Source of the DNA: an uncultured Acetatifactor sp.
Lineage (GTDB): Bacteria > Bacillota > Clostridia > Lachnospirales > Lachnospiraceae
Direction: 5' to 3'
Assembly: GCA_934402315.1 (NCBI GenBank)
Contig: CAKRTS010000027.1
Coordinates: forward strand, 1-23,370
DNA: 23,370 nucleotides
Under the pieces are notes generated by a model. That model worked only from the letters and a program-made list of their open reading frames with translations, did no database searches and had not been told where the DNA came from. This document shows, piece after piece, positions 7,299 to 15,060 of the stretch (the stretch's first letter is position 1; every line of letters begins with the position of its first letter). Both the position numbers and the translations under genes were made by a program.

Positions 7299-7395
7299 GG
7301 GAAGGAAAGAGAAACCGTTTCAGACTGTGGGATTGCAGAGGAACCTCTTGAAATATTGGAAAAATTGTGCCATCATATCTATGCACCGCAATCAG

Positions 7396-7430
7396 CTTTC
7401 CCGCTCTGATTTAGAAAGCGGGAGGGAAAG
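7396..7430 (+). other. Hairpin region between ribU and the sortase gene
   Basis: CTTTCCCGCT (7396-7405) can pair either with AGCGGG (7417-7422) or, by its first seven bases, with GGGAAAG (7424-7430), giving two competing stems. No T-run follows, so a standard intrinsic terminator is unlikely. It may be a leader structure of the sortase transcript. No convincing promoter was found in the rest of 7299-7483. Confidence 0.35.
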
Positions 7431-7483
7431 ATAAGCGAAAAGGTGACATATTAATTGAAATTCTGAGAGGTAGAGAGCGGAAG

Positions 7484-8386
7484 ATGAAGGAAAAGATAAA
7501 ACAAATCATGAACCAGATAAAAGAGAAACTGCGAATGTTGTCGGATAATGGGGTCAATCCGGTCTGGACAGCGCTGTGTGTGGTATGTATCGTGGCAGCA
7601 GTTGCAGGGATTATCTGGAATATTAACGAGAGATGGAAGAGGCAGCAGGCACAGGATGTCTATGAGAAGATTGTAATTGAAATGCAGGAGGAAACGGAAG
7701 GCGTAGAGTCAGCTGCTGAGACAACCCCTGTGTCCAGAGAAGCGGCTGAGGCTCCGGATCAGGAGACGGAGGAGCAGACAGCTGAGGAGGAAAAAGCGCC
7801 TATAGATCCTTATGAAAAGAAAGTGAATTTTTCCAAGCTTCAGACAAGTGTGGAAAGCAATATTTATGCATGGATCTATATTCCGGGGACTATGGTTGAT
7901 TATCCGATTCTCCAGCACCCCACAGACAATACTTACTATTTAAACCATAATCTGGATGGAAGCAAAGGTTATCCGGGATGTATTTACACGGAAAACTATA
8001 ACAGTAAGGACTTCACGGACCAGAACACGGTTATTTACGGTCATAACATGAAGAACGGCACTATGTTTGGGGGCATGCAGTCATTCAGAAATAAAGAGTA
8101 TGCGGAGATGCATCCGTATGTGTATATTTATCTGCCGGGGAAAATGTATATCTATGAGATATATGCAGCTTACGAACACAGCGATGAGCATTTGCTTGCC
8201 AGTCAGGGAGCCGGCAATAGCACAGAGGCTGCAGCCCAAAGCGCTGCCGACAGCAATGGTTATTATAAGGAAGGAATAGAAATAACGGGAGATAGCAATA
8301 TTATCACCCTTTCCACCTGTATTTCCGGTAAGAGTGAGAAACGTTTTCTGGTGCAGGCGGTACTGGCAGATGTGGTCGACAGATAA
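7484..8386 (+). CDS. srtB: Class B sortase
   Basis: This 300-residue membrane-anchored transpeptidase has a cytoplasmic N-terminus, one membrane segment (about 28-45), an acidic Glu-rich linker (about 66-106) and then the sortase barrel. Catalytic residues are visible: His187 in YGHNM, Cys279 in TLSTC and Arg287 in KRFLV. The order and the TLSTC context match class B sortases, which attach specific surface proteins (often with NPQTN/NPKTG-like signals) to the wall or pili. The insertion around 230-265 with Ala/Ser-rich sequence is variable in this class. No protein in the window has a sorting signal, so its substrate is elsewhere. It is flanked by ribU and the second large lipoprotein; I see no evidence for shared function. 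Confidence 0.88.
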   Translation: MKEKIKQIMNQIKEKLRMLSDNGVNPVWTALCVVCIVAAVAGIIWNINERWKRQQAQDVYEKIVIEMQEETEGVESAAETTPVSREAAEAPDQETEEQTAEEEKAPIDPYEKKVNFSKLQTSVESNIYAWIYIPGTMVDYPILQHPTDNTYYLNHNLDGSKGYPGCIYTENYNSKDFTDQNTVIYGHNMKNGTMFGGMQSFRNKEYAEMHPYVYIYLPGKMYIYEIYAAYEHSDEHLLASQGAGNSTEAAAQSAADSNGYYKEGIEITGDSNIITLSTCISGKSEKRFLVQAVLADVVDR

Positions 8387-8428
8387 TCTGCGAAAAGCGT
8401 GTACTTTTTTTAGAGGTGGGGTTTGTTT

Positions 8429-10762
8429 ATGAAAAACTTGGTGAAAAAAGCGGCTGCTTTATTTGCGGTTCCGGCAATTTTGTTATGTGGCTGTGGCAAG
8501 GACGAAACTCTGATTGCGGACAGTGAGACGAAGACCGAGACCGTGGTGAACTGGAAGGATGAAGGATTTACAGCTGTCGATATGTCTGGGGAGAAAATAG
8601 AGGAAAATCTGCTCAACGTACAGGGCTTTCAAAAATGGAACGCGGAGGCGGATGACGGTGCGGAGTGGGGAATCATCTCTTCGGGAACAACGGGAAACTG
8701 TTTTTGGAGATTGCGTCTCAGGTTGGATGAGGAGGGCGTATACTGTACCGGTAAAACCGCCCTGTACAGGTATGAGAAATATAATACGGACAGCGGGACG
8801 ACGGAGAACATTTCCTTTACCCCGGAGGATTTCGGGCTTGACGATGAAATCGGTTATGTGGAGGGGATGAGCGTCGGCACAGATGGGAACTGCATCCTGC
8901 GCTGGGTTCCGTATGCCATAGGTGCAGACGGATTGTACATCCAGTCATCGGATCAGGTGATTTTGACGGACTTCGGGGATAATTGTAAGATACTTGAATT
9001 TTATGATCTGTTTCTGGAGAAGGAAATTGAGACGGTTCTTCCTTATGTACTGCCGATGTGGAACGCGCTGCAGTGCGGAGTAGATAAGGATGGAAACATA
9101 TATGTGCTTTCGGGAGGAGACGGCGCGGGAAGTAATCTGTATGTGTTTGACTATAACAGTCAGCAGCTCATGGAATTTCAAAGCAGCCGTCAGGAGCAGC
9201 TGCTACAGTTCGTTATGACAGATACGGGAGAGTATATTGCCGTAACAAATGATGTTTCGCACGAAAAATATAAATTTCTCTGGGTAGATGCGGAGCGCGG
9301 TGCGCTGAAGGAGCTGTGCGCACTGAGTGATGCCACGGCGGACATAGATAGGGTTCTCGGTCTGTGGGGAAACGATATTTTCTATATCGGGAAGGGCGAT
9401 GCGGCAGCAGGAAACGCCGGTAAATTGGTAAAGTGGAACATCGGCACCGGCGAGAAAGAGCTCATTCTGGATTTTTCTTCCGCAGGAATCGATACTGCGA
9501 ATTTTGCGGTTGAACTTGTATGCGGTGACAGGTCTGGCGTCTGGCTGTGCCTGAATGGACGCTCCGGGCTGAACCGTGATTTCTGGATTTCGAGACTATC
9601 GACAGAGCCAGCGGCTGCAGTGAAAAATGTTGTGGTGGCAGATCTGATGGGCGATGGCGGACTTCTGGCACGCTGTGCGCTTCAGGCTCAAATGTCTTCG
9701 CCTAATTTCAGGTATGATTACACAGATGCATCGGATAAGGCAGAGAAGGAAAGGATAGAGCTTGAACTGGTTCGGCAGAATGGTCCCGACGTGCTCTATA
9801 TCTCATATGAAGATATGTATAACTATGCGCAAAAAGGTCTGTTATCCGATGTGTCGGAATTTGTCGGGGAGAGAGTCCGGGAAAAGCTTCTTCCCGGCGC
9901 CGTTGAGGCTGGAACCATAGATGGGAAAATATGCGGACTACCGCCTGGCGTTGTGGCGAAGACTTTTGTTGTGGCGGCAGACCGGAACCTTCCGTCTGCG
10001 TGGAATATGGAGAGCCTGCTCGATCTGATAACGTCAGGCGATTTATCGGGTGAGATCCGTTCACCTTACGTTTTTGGCGGAGCTATGCCACCAGCTATGG
10101 CGGTACAGGAGTTGACCAGATATAACCTTCAGAATAGCGCCGGTTATTTTGAAGAGGAAGGGTTTGTTGAACTTCTGGATACGGTGAGGAGCGGGAAGGT
10201 GCAGACGCTTTCCGACGAGTGGTTTGAAGATCCGGCTGACTTATGCTGGGGGTATCTGACAGCCTATGCCGATTTTATCAGTTTTTTTGAACATATCGAA
10301 TATGAAAATGGCAGGATTGCCGGTTATCCGACCGGTGACGGATGCGTGGGGTATCTGGTTCCGTCGGGGGGAATGGTAGTCGTAAACAGTAACACAAAGA
10401 ACCCGGAGGCAGTCAGCGAATTTCTTGCGATCCTGTTCGGAGAGGAAATGCAGAAAAGCGCTGGAAGAGACTGTCTCGGCATCTGTAAGATTACACCGTC
10501 CGATTACTACACAGAGGACGAAAACGGAAAGCTGTATTTTATGGGAAATAAAGGTATCGAGGTGACGCCGTTTGATGATGGAAGTAACTCGATGGAGAGG
10601 GCGGCTGAGTTCTTAAATCATTGCGGCGGACAGCCGTATGAGGACAGAAGAATCAGTGCGATCGTCTATGAGGAGGTATGCTCCATGCTTGAGAGCGGAA
10701 TAACCTCTGAGGAAACGGCGGGAAATATCAGCAACAGAGTCCGGCTGTATCTTGACGAGTGA
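8429..10762 (+). CDS. Large lipoprotein, second paralog (propeller-like plus solute-binding-like)
   Basis: This 777-residue lipoprotein (lipobox LCGC, Cys22) has the same architecture as the 91-2445 product. An N-terminal strand-rich region with units such as VDKDGNIYVLSGGDG suggests a beta-propeller. From about residue 400 there is a solute-binding-like domain with GPDVLYISYED, a GTIDGKICGLPPG segment, PEAVSEFLAILFG and a C-terminal SNRVRLYLDE that parallels SRVSLYLAEKD in the paralog. The ATG at 8429 is preferred over a TTG at 8423 because GAGGTGGGG lies 7 bases before the ATG. Base composition is nearer to the housekeeping genes than that of the first copy. It is followed not by an AgrB-family gene but by a short relic of the 75-residue gene, so the cassette looks collapsed. 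No permeases are adjacent; the ligand is unknown. Confidence 0.8.
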   Translation: MKNLVKKAAALFAVPAILLCGCGKDETLIADSETKTETVVNWKDEGFTAVDMSGEKIEENLLNVQGFQKWNAEADDGAEWGIISSGTTGNCFWRLRLRLDEEGVYCTGKTALYRYEKYNTDSGTTENISFTPEDFGLDDEIGYVEGMSVGTDGNCILRWVPYAIGADGLYIQSSDQVILTDFGDNCKILEFYDLFLEKEIETVLPYVLPMWNALQCGVDKDGNIYVLSGGDGAGSNLYVFDYNSQQLMEFQSSRQEQLLQFVMTDTGEYIAVTNDVSHEKYKFLWVDAERGALKELCALSDATADIDRVLGLWGNDIFYIGKGDAAAGNAGKLVKWNIGTGEKELILDFSSAGIDTANFAVELVCGDRSGVWLCLNGRSGLNRDFWISRLSTEPAAAVKNVVVADLMGDGGLLARCALQAQMSSPNFRYDYTDASDKAEKERIELELVRQNGPDVLYISYEDMYNYAQKGLLSDVSEFVGERVREKLLPGAVEAGTIDGKICGLPPGVVAKTFVVAADRNLPSAWNMESLLDLITSGDLSGEIRSPYVFGGAMPPAMAVQELTRYNLQNSAGYFEEEGFVELLDTVRSGKVQTLSDEWFEDPADLCWGYLTAYADFISFFEHIEYENGRIAGYPTGDGCVGYLVPSGGMVVVNSNTKNPEAVSEFLAILFGEEMQKSAGRDCLGICKITPSDYYTEDENGKLYFMGNKGIEVTPFDDGSNSMERAAEFLNHCGGQPYEDRRISAIVYEEVCSMLESGITSEETAGNISNRVRLYLDE

Positions 10763-10767
10763 TAACG

Positions 10768-10809
10768 GTTTTGTACGAGAACCGCCGCATGGTGCTCCTT
10801 GACTTCTGA
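10768..10809 (+). pseudogene. 13-codon relic of the 75-residue gene
   Basis: The frame reads VLYENRRMVLLDF and stop, against VLYEDRQMVLFDF and stop at the end of the gene at 3149-3376. Similarity continues past the stop codon (GAGCCCCCGAAAT here, GAGCCTCCGAAAT there). The relic starts 5 bases after the stop of the second lipoprotein gene and has no start codon. The simplest reading is that a cassette of lipoprotein, AgrB-family gene and small gene once existed here and that a deletion removed everything between the lipoprotein stop and these last codons. Confidence 0.72.
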
Positions 10810-10825
10810 GCCCCCGAAATATAAC

Positions 10826-10854
10826 TTGCATTTTCATCCCGGCTGGGGTAGAAT
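10826..10854 (+). promoter_or_regulatory. Sigma-A-type promoter downstream of the relic
   Basis: TTGCAT (10826-10831), a 17-base spacer and TAGAAT (10849-10854) form a good promoter. Its position relative to the relic matches the promoter at 3394-3422 relative to the intact small gene. Transcription would start near 10861 and meet a terminator within about 45 bases. Confidence 0.65.
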
Positions 10855-10874
10855 TTAACATAGTAAATCTGTAT

Positions 10875-10904
10875 AAAGCACCTACGGAATGGTAGGTGCT
10901 TTTT
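10875..10904 (+). terminator. Intrinsic terminator upstream of the YcxB-like gene
   Basis: AGCACCTAC (10877-10885) pairs perfectly with GTAGGTGCT (10892-10900) around a 6-base loop, extended by A-T pairs and followed by a run of Ts. It lies between the promoter at 10826-10854 and the YcxB-like gene at 10950, so it either ends a very short transcript or attenuates the downstream genes. Confidence 0.85.
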
Positions 10905-10949
10905 CAAGATGGTGCATTTTTATATTGCATTATAGAAATGAGGACGGAA

Positions 10950-11429
10950 ATGATCGAACTGGATGTAAAAATTGATGCAAAGGATCTCTATGATTACCTG
11001 CTGCGGCACTCCTACAACAGCGCCTCCGGTATCATCGGCAGCTGCTTCGGCGCTCTGATGGTTGTGCTGGCGGTGCTGACAGGGCAGTGGCTGTATCTGA
11101 TCTTCGGAGTAATCATGCTGCTGTATCTGCCGTGGACGCTCTTCATCAGGAGCAAGCAGCAGATTCTGAGCAATCCCGGCTTCCAGCAGCCGCTTCACTA
11201 TCTGCTGGACGAGCAGGGAATTACTATTTCCCAGGGCGAGGAGACGGTACAGTACCCTTGGGAGGAAATGGATAAGGCGGTGTCTACCGGAAGGAGCATC
11301 ATCGTCTACACCTCAAAGGTGAATGCGACGATCTTCCCGAGAAAGCAGCTGGGAGATAAGCTGCCGGCAGTCGTGGAGATGATTTCCACGCACATGCCCC
11401 CTGCGAAGGTAAAGATCCGCAACATATAA
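10950..11429 (+). CDS. YcxB-like membrane protein
   Basis: This 159-residue protein has two close membrane segments (about 27-46 and 48-66) between a short N-terminal strand region and a C-terminal domain. That domain contains YLLDEQGITISQGEETVQYPW and IIVYTSKVNATIFPRKQL. This pattern (a 'response to gradient' strand, the Pro-Trp-Glu turn, then the 'iFPrk' end) is that of YcxB-like C-terminal domains, a common family of unknown function. ATG at 10950 is chosen for GAGGA 5 bases upstream; ATG at 10938 is an alternative in the same frame. It precedes tsaE by 19 bases and is probably co-transcribed with it. Confidence 0.65.
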   Translation: MIELDVKIDAKDLYDYLLRHSYNSASGIIGSCFGALMVVLAVLTGQWLYLIFGVIMLLYLPWTLFIRSKQQILSNPGFQQPLHYLLDEQGITISQGEETVQYPWEEMDKAVSTGRSIIVYTSKVNATIFPRKQLGDKLPAVVEMISTHMPPAKVKIRNI

Positions 11430-11448
11430 AGAAACGACAGGACAGGAT

Positions 11449-11934
11449 ATGAAAGAATTCAATGCAGATTTTATATGGAAACAATTAGAGCAGAACGGGG
11501 AGCTGCTGATCGAGACGGAAGCGCCGGAGGACACCTTTGAGCTCGGTAAATGTCTCGGAGCGGCGGCAGAGGCAGGACAGGTTTATACCCTGCTGGGGGA
11601 TCTCGGTGTCGGCAAGACCGTGTTCACGCAGGGCTTCGCGGCGGGGCTCGGGATTACAGGGCCGGTAAACAGCCCGACCTTCACGATCCTTCAGGTCTAT
11701 GACGAGGGGCGCCTGCCGTTCTACCATTTTGACGTATATCGCATTGCAGATGTGGAGGAGATGGATGAGATCGGCTATGAAGACTGCTTTTACGGCGAGG
11801 GTGTCTGCATGATAGAGTGGGCGAATCTGATCGAGGAGATTCTGCCGGAAAAATATGTCTGTGTCACGATAGAAAAGAATCTTGAGCGGGGCTTTGACTA
11901 CCGCGCGATCAGACTGGAAGTAAAGGAGAGCTGA
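11449..11934 (+). CDS. tsaE: tRNA t6A biosynthesis ATPase TsaE
   Basis: This 161-residue cytoplasmic P-loop ATPase is part of the TsaB-TsaD-TsaE complex, which makes N6-threonylcarbamoyladenosine at position 37 of ANN-decoding tRNAs. The Walker A motif GDLGVGKT is at residues 50-57, preceded by the usual strand and followed by TQGFAAGLGI. SPTFTILQVY and FYHFDVYRI are further family-specific segments, and MIEWANLIEEILPE matches the conserved EW..r..e.lP motif. Length is normal. The tsaB-rimI start lies 7 bases downstream, and tsaD is in the same run of genes (15061-16092), so all three core subunits are encoded together. Confidence 0.95.
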   Translation: MKEFNADFIWKQLEQNGELLIETEAPEDTFELGKCLGAAAEAGQVYTLLGDLGVGKTVFTQGFAAGLGITGPVNSPTFTILQVYDEGRLPFYHFDVYRIADVEEMDEIGYEDCFYGEGVCMIEWANLIEEILPEKYVCVTIEKNLERGFDYRAIRLEVKES

Positions 11935-11941
11935 GAACGAA

Positions 11942-13075
11942 ATGAAAATACTTGGTCTGGACAGCTCGGGTCTTGTGGCAAGCGTGGCGATCGTTGAGGA
12001 CGGCGTGTTGCTTGCAGAGTATACAACGGATTATAAGAAAACGCATTCCCAGACGCTCCTCCCGATGCTGGACGAGCTGCGGAATATGATTGAACTGGAT
12101 ATGAACAGTCTTGATGCCATCGCCATAGCTTCCGGCCCCGGCTCGTTCACGGGACTGCGCATCGGCTCGGCGACGGCGAAGGGACTGGGACTGGCATTGA
12201 AAAAGCCACTGGTCGAGGTGCCTACGCTGGAGGGACTCGCATGGAATCTGTGGGGCACGGACAGGCTTGTCTGCCCTATCATGGATGCACGGAGAAATCA
12301 GGTCTACACAGCGGTGTACGAGTTCCTTGCACAGGGAGAGGACTTTGCATTGCATGATGTGCTCCCTCAAAGCCCGATGGACATCGGAGAGCTTGTGGAG
12401 AGACTGAATGAGATCGGCAGACCGGTGATCTTCCTCGGAGACGGCGTGCCGGTGTATTTGTCAAAGCTCAGGGAGAAGCTCAAGGTGGCGTACAGTCTGG
12501 CGCCTGCAGGAAACAACAGGCAGCGGGCGGCGAGCGTTGCGGGTCTGGGAGCAGTCTACTATGCACAGGGGAAGACGGTGGACGCGGCGGAGCATCAGCC
12601 GGAGTACCTTAGAAAGAGTCAGGCGGAGAGGGAGCGCGAGCTTGTCATCCGTGAGCTCCGAGAGGAGGATATTCCGAGACTTGCCGAGATCGAGTCCGAA
12701 TCCTTTTCCATGCCATGGTCGGCAGAGCAGTTTAAGGAGCTTTTGTCACATGATTATTGTACTTACGTTGTCGCGCTGACGGAGGGAAAGGTTGCCGGAT
12801 GCTGCGGCTTTACGGACAGCTGTAACGTGGCAAATATTGATAATGTTGTCGTTGCACCGGAGTTCCGGAACAGAGGGATTGCACAGGCGATGCTGCGCGA
12901 GCTGATCCGGCGGGGCGAGGAGAAGAAGGTAGAAGCGTTCACACTCGAGGTGCGCGTCGGCAACATGGCGGCTGTTCATGTCTATGAGAAGCTGGGCTTT
13001 CTGTCTGAGGGAATCCGGCCGAGGTTCTATGAAAAGCCGGTCGAGGATGCCAATATTATGTGGAAGAGATACTGA
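11942..13075 (+). CDS. tsaB-rimI: TsaB-RimI fusion: t6A complex scaffold plus ribosomal-protein-alanine N-acetyltransferase
   Basis: This 377-residue protein joins two usually separate proteins. Residues 1-228 are TsaB, the dimer partner of TsaD: MKILGLDSSG start, SGPGSFTGLRIG (64-75) and the closing PEYLRKSQAE. Residues about 235-377 are a GNAT acetyltransferase of the RimI type: IRELREEDIPRL opening, acetyl-CoA loop region RNRGIAQAML (309-318) and the NMAAVHVYEKLGF C-terminal motif. RimI acetylates the N-terminal alanine of ribosomal protein S18. The reading frame runs through the junction without stop or frameshift, so this is a real fusion and not an assembly artefact of two overlapping genes. 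The fusion is known in some clostridia. It starts 7 bases after tsaE. Confidence 0.93.
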   Translation: MKILGLDSSGLVASVAIVEDGVLLAEYTTDYKKTHSQTLLPMLDELRNMIELDMNSLDAIAIASGPGSFTGLRIGSATAKGLGLALKKPLVEVPTLEGLAWNLWGTDRLVCPIMDARRNQVYTAVYEFLAQGEDFALHDVLPQSPMDIGELVERLNEIGRPVIFLGDGVPVYLSKLREKLKVAYSLAPAGNNRQRAASVAGLGAVYYAQGKTVDAAEHQPEYLRKSQAERERELVIRELREEDIPRLAEIESESFSMPWSAEQFKELLSHDYCTYVVALTEGKVAGCCGFTDSCNVANIDNVVVAPEFRNRGIAQAMLRELIRRGEEKKVEAFTLEVRVGNMAAVHVYEKLGFLSEGIRPRFYEKPVEDANIMWKRY

Positions 13076-13113
13076 TATTACAACATTTTCCACTGCGTTG
13101 ACCTCTCCTTTTT

Positions 13114-13122
13114 TGCTATAAT
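13114..13122 (+). promoter_or_regulatory. Extended -10 promoter before the zinc-ribbon gene
   Basis: TGCTATAAT (13114-13122) is a perfect extended -10 element (TGnTATAAT). A TTGACC at 13098 is only 13 bases upstream, too close for a normal -35, so recognition would depend on the extended -10. Transcription would start near 13129, directly before the inverted repeat at 13132. Confidence 0.6.
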
Positions 13123-13131
13123 AGATGGGTG

Positions 13132-13203
13132 ATTGCGAAACTTATGTTTCTGCGGTCAGGTGCATCTTGCACAACTGTTGGTTGAAATGTTGAGTTTCGC
13201 AAT
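13132..13203 (+). ncRNA. Structured 5' leader: 11-bp inverted repeat with 50-base loop
   Basis: ATTGCGAAACT (13132-13142) and AGTTTCGCAAT (13193-13203) are perfect inverted repeats. The left arm begins a few bases after the predicted transcription start, and the right arm ends 34 bases before the start codon of the zinc-ribbon gene. This would put a closed stem at the very 5' end of the mRNA. I do not recognise a known riboswitch. There is no T-run after the stem. Confidence 0.4.
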
Positions 13204-13237
13204 AGAGCCGCGGATTACAAAGGGAGAGGAGAACGAA

Positions 13238-13483
13238 ATGCGGAAGTACGAGGAACAGAAGGAAAAGCTGATCGAAGTTGTCTGCAACTGTTGTGGAAGA
13301 GCTTTGAAGGTGGAGAATGGATATCTGAAAGAGGGATGCGTTGCGGTGAACACGGATTTTGGGTATTTCAGCCGGAGGGACGGCATATCGCACCGTTTTG
13401 ATCTCTGTGAGGATTGCTATGATGAAATCATTTCGCAGTTTAAGGTGCCCGTGGAGGAGAAGGAGGGTACGGAACTGCTCTAG
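13238..13483 (+). CDS. Small zinc-ribbon-like protein of unknown function
   Basis: This 81-residue protein carries CxxC pairs at Cys16/Cys19 and Cys57/Cys60 (CNCCG and CEDC), consistent with one structural zinc site. Between them is a conserved-looking block, TDFGYFSRRDGISHRFDLC. The start at 13238 follows GGAGAGGAG with good spacing; a longer frame from 13133 runs through the inverted repeat and lacks a ribosome site. rnz starts 9 bases after its stop, so the two are probably one transcriptional unit from the promoter at 13114. A role in nucleic-acid or protein binding is plausible from the zinc ribbon alone but not shown. Confidence 0.7.
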   Translation: MRKYEEQKEKLIEVVCNCCGRALKVENGYLKEGCVAVNTDFGYFSRRDGISHRFDLCEDCYDEIISQFKVPVEEKEGTELL

Positions 13484-13492
13484 GAGGAAAGA

Positions 13493-14404
13493 ATGCTGGA
13501 TGTTTGCTTACTGGGAACGGGCGGAATGATGCCCCTTCCCTATCGCTGGCTCACGTCGCTGATGCTCAGATATAACGGGAAAAGTATTCTGATCGACTGC
13601 GGTGAGGGAACGCAGATTGCCCTCAGGGAAAAGGGGTGGAGTCCCAAGCCGATCGATATTATCTGCTTTACCCATTACCATGCGGATCATATCAGCGGTC
13701 TGCCCGGCCTGCTGTTGACGATGGGAAATGCGGAGAGGACGGAACCGCTGCTGCTGATCGGCCCCAAGGGTCTGACCAGAACGGTGAATGCGCTCAGGAC
13801 GATTGCGCCGGAGCTGCCGTTTGAGATCAATTGTATGGAGATTACGGAAAATCAACAGGAGTTTGCGTTTGACGGTTTCCGGATGAAGGCATTCCGGGTG
13901 AATCACAGCGTGATCTGTTACGGCTACAGCTTTATGGTCGACAGGGCGGGACGCTTTGACAAGGATCGTGCCGAGGAACAGCAGATCCCGATGAAGTACT
14001 GGGGCAGACTGCAAAAGGGCGAAACGATCGAAGAGGCGGGGCGGGTCTACACGCCGGACATGGTTCTCGGGGCTGCGAGAAAAGGGCTTAAGGTCACATA
14101 CTGTACGGATACGCGGCCGACGGAATCCATTGCGGAGAATGCGGCCGGCGCTGACCTCCTTGTGCTGGAGGGAATGTATGGCGAGGCGGATAAGCTGGTG
14201 AAGGCAAAAGAGAATAAACATATGACGATGTACGAGGCGGCGCGGATTGCGAAAGCGGCACAGGTGCCGGAGCTCTGGCTGACGCATTACAGCCCTTCCC
14301 TGACGCATCCCGAAGAGTTTCTGGGAGAGGTTCGCAAGATTTTCCCGCAGACGGTGGCGGCAAAGGATGGCAGAACCGTGGAACTGAATTTTGAGGAAGA
14401 CTGA
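13493..14404 (+). CDS. rnz: Ribonuclease Z (tRNA 3' endonuclease)
   Basis: This 303-residue metallo-beta-lactamase-fold enzyme cuts the 3' trailer from precursor tRNAs that lack an encoded CCA end. That fits the two tRNA-Ser genes in this window, which lack encoded CCA. The zinc-binding motif is HYHADH (61-66). ILIDCGEGTQ, the NHSVICYGYSF block, TYCTDTRP and LTHYSPS supply the remaining metal and phosphate ligands expected for the ElaC/RNase Z family. Length is typical of the short form. AGGAGG lies 7 bases before the ATG. Its place beside the t6A genes makes this a tRNA-maturation neighbourhood. Confidence 0.94.
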   Translation: MLDVCLLGTGGMMPLPYRWLTSLMLRYNGKSILIDCGEGTQIALREKGWSPKPIDIICFTHYHADHISGLPGLLLTMGNAERTEPLLLIGPKGLTRTVNALRTIAPELPFEINCMEITENQQEFAFDGFRMKAFRVNHSVICYGYSFMVDRAGRFDKDRAEEQQIPMKYWGRLQKGETIEEAGRVYTPDMVLGAARKGLKVTYCTDTRPTESIAENAAGADLLVLEGMYGEADKLVKAKENKHMTMYEAARIAKAAQVPELWLTHYSPSLTHPEEFLGEVRKIFPQTVAAKDGRTVELNFEED

Positions 14405-14440
14405 CGCGGCAGCGGTCGTGGGTAAAGGATGGGATAACAT

Positions 14441-15016
14441 ATGAAAAAATCTACCGTAGCGATTACAATAGTTCTGATCGTCGTGATTGTGGGTGTCGTC
14501 GGCGTTTATGCGATCATGACCGGCAGAGCGAAAACGGAGGCGGAGAAGACGGTGATGACTCCGGTGCAGGAGGCTCTCAGCCGCGACCTCGAGAAAGATT
14601 ATCCGGCGACGGTGAAGGAAGTGGTCAAATACTACACGGAGCTGGAGAAATGCTTCTATAATGAGGACTGCACGGAGGAGGAGATCGAGCAGCTCGGCAT
14701 GCAGGCGCGGGCGCTGTTCGATGAGGAGCTTCTTGCGAACAATGATGTGGGAACCTATCTGATCCGGTTGAAGAGTGATATCCAGAGCTTTCGCGATGCA
14801 AAGCGGCGAATCAGCACGGTTGCGGTCGCATCGAGCACCAGCGTGAAGTTCTTTGAGCAGGATGGCTATGAGTTCGCAAGAATCTATTGCGGCTATGCGG
14901 TGAGAGACAATACCGGCAAGAGTTTTGTGGCGGGAAGGGTGTATCTCCTCCGGCGCAACTCCGAAAGGCAGTGGAAGATCTACGGCTGGGAGGATGCTGA
15001 CGCGGTTGATAACTAA
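14441..15016 (+). CDS. Membrane-anchored protein of unknown function
   Basis: This 191-residue protein has one N-terminal membrane segment (about 7-26) followed by an extracellular or periplasm-side domain. That domain has an amphipathic helical first half (40-125) and a strand-rich second half with [21 protein letters not shown] and [10 protein letters not shown], which looks like a small alpha+beta (NTF2-like or cystatin-like) fold. I do not recognise the family with confidence; it may belong to a clostridial domain of unknown function. It starts 36 bases after rnz with AAAGGA upstream and ends 44 bases before tsaD, so it is probably co-transcribed with both. Confidence 0.75.
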   Translation: MKKSTVAITIVLIVVIVGVVGVYAIMTGRAKTEAEKTVMTPVQEALSRDLEKDYPATVKEVVKYYTELEKCFYNEDCTEEEIEQLGMQARALFDEELLANNDVGTYLIRLKSDIQSFRDAKRRISTVAVASSTSVKFFEQDGYEFARIYCGYAVRDNTGKSFVAGRVYLLRRNSERQWKIYGWEDADAVDN

Positions 15017-15060
15017 ATGCCGGGAAGACAGAGGACACCGGAAAGTGGAGGAACAAGAAC

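Noticed and set aside
7396..7430. Terminator for ribU
   Set aside because: A stem can form but no T-run follows, and two alternative pairings compete.
13132..13203. Small inverted-repeat transposable element (MITE)
   Set aside because: The 72-base unit has 11-bp inverted ends but no target-site duplication at the flanks and no second copy in the window. A leader RNA stem fits the promoter position better.
13133..13237. N-terminal extension of the zinc-ribbon gene
   Set aside because: The frame stays open from a TTG at 13133, but it spans the inverted repeat and has no ribosome site, whereas 13238 has a strong one.
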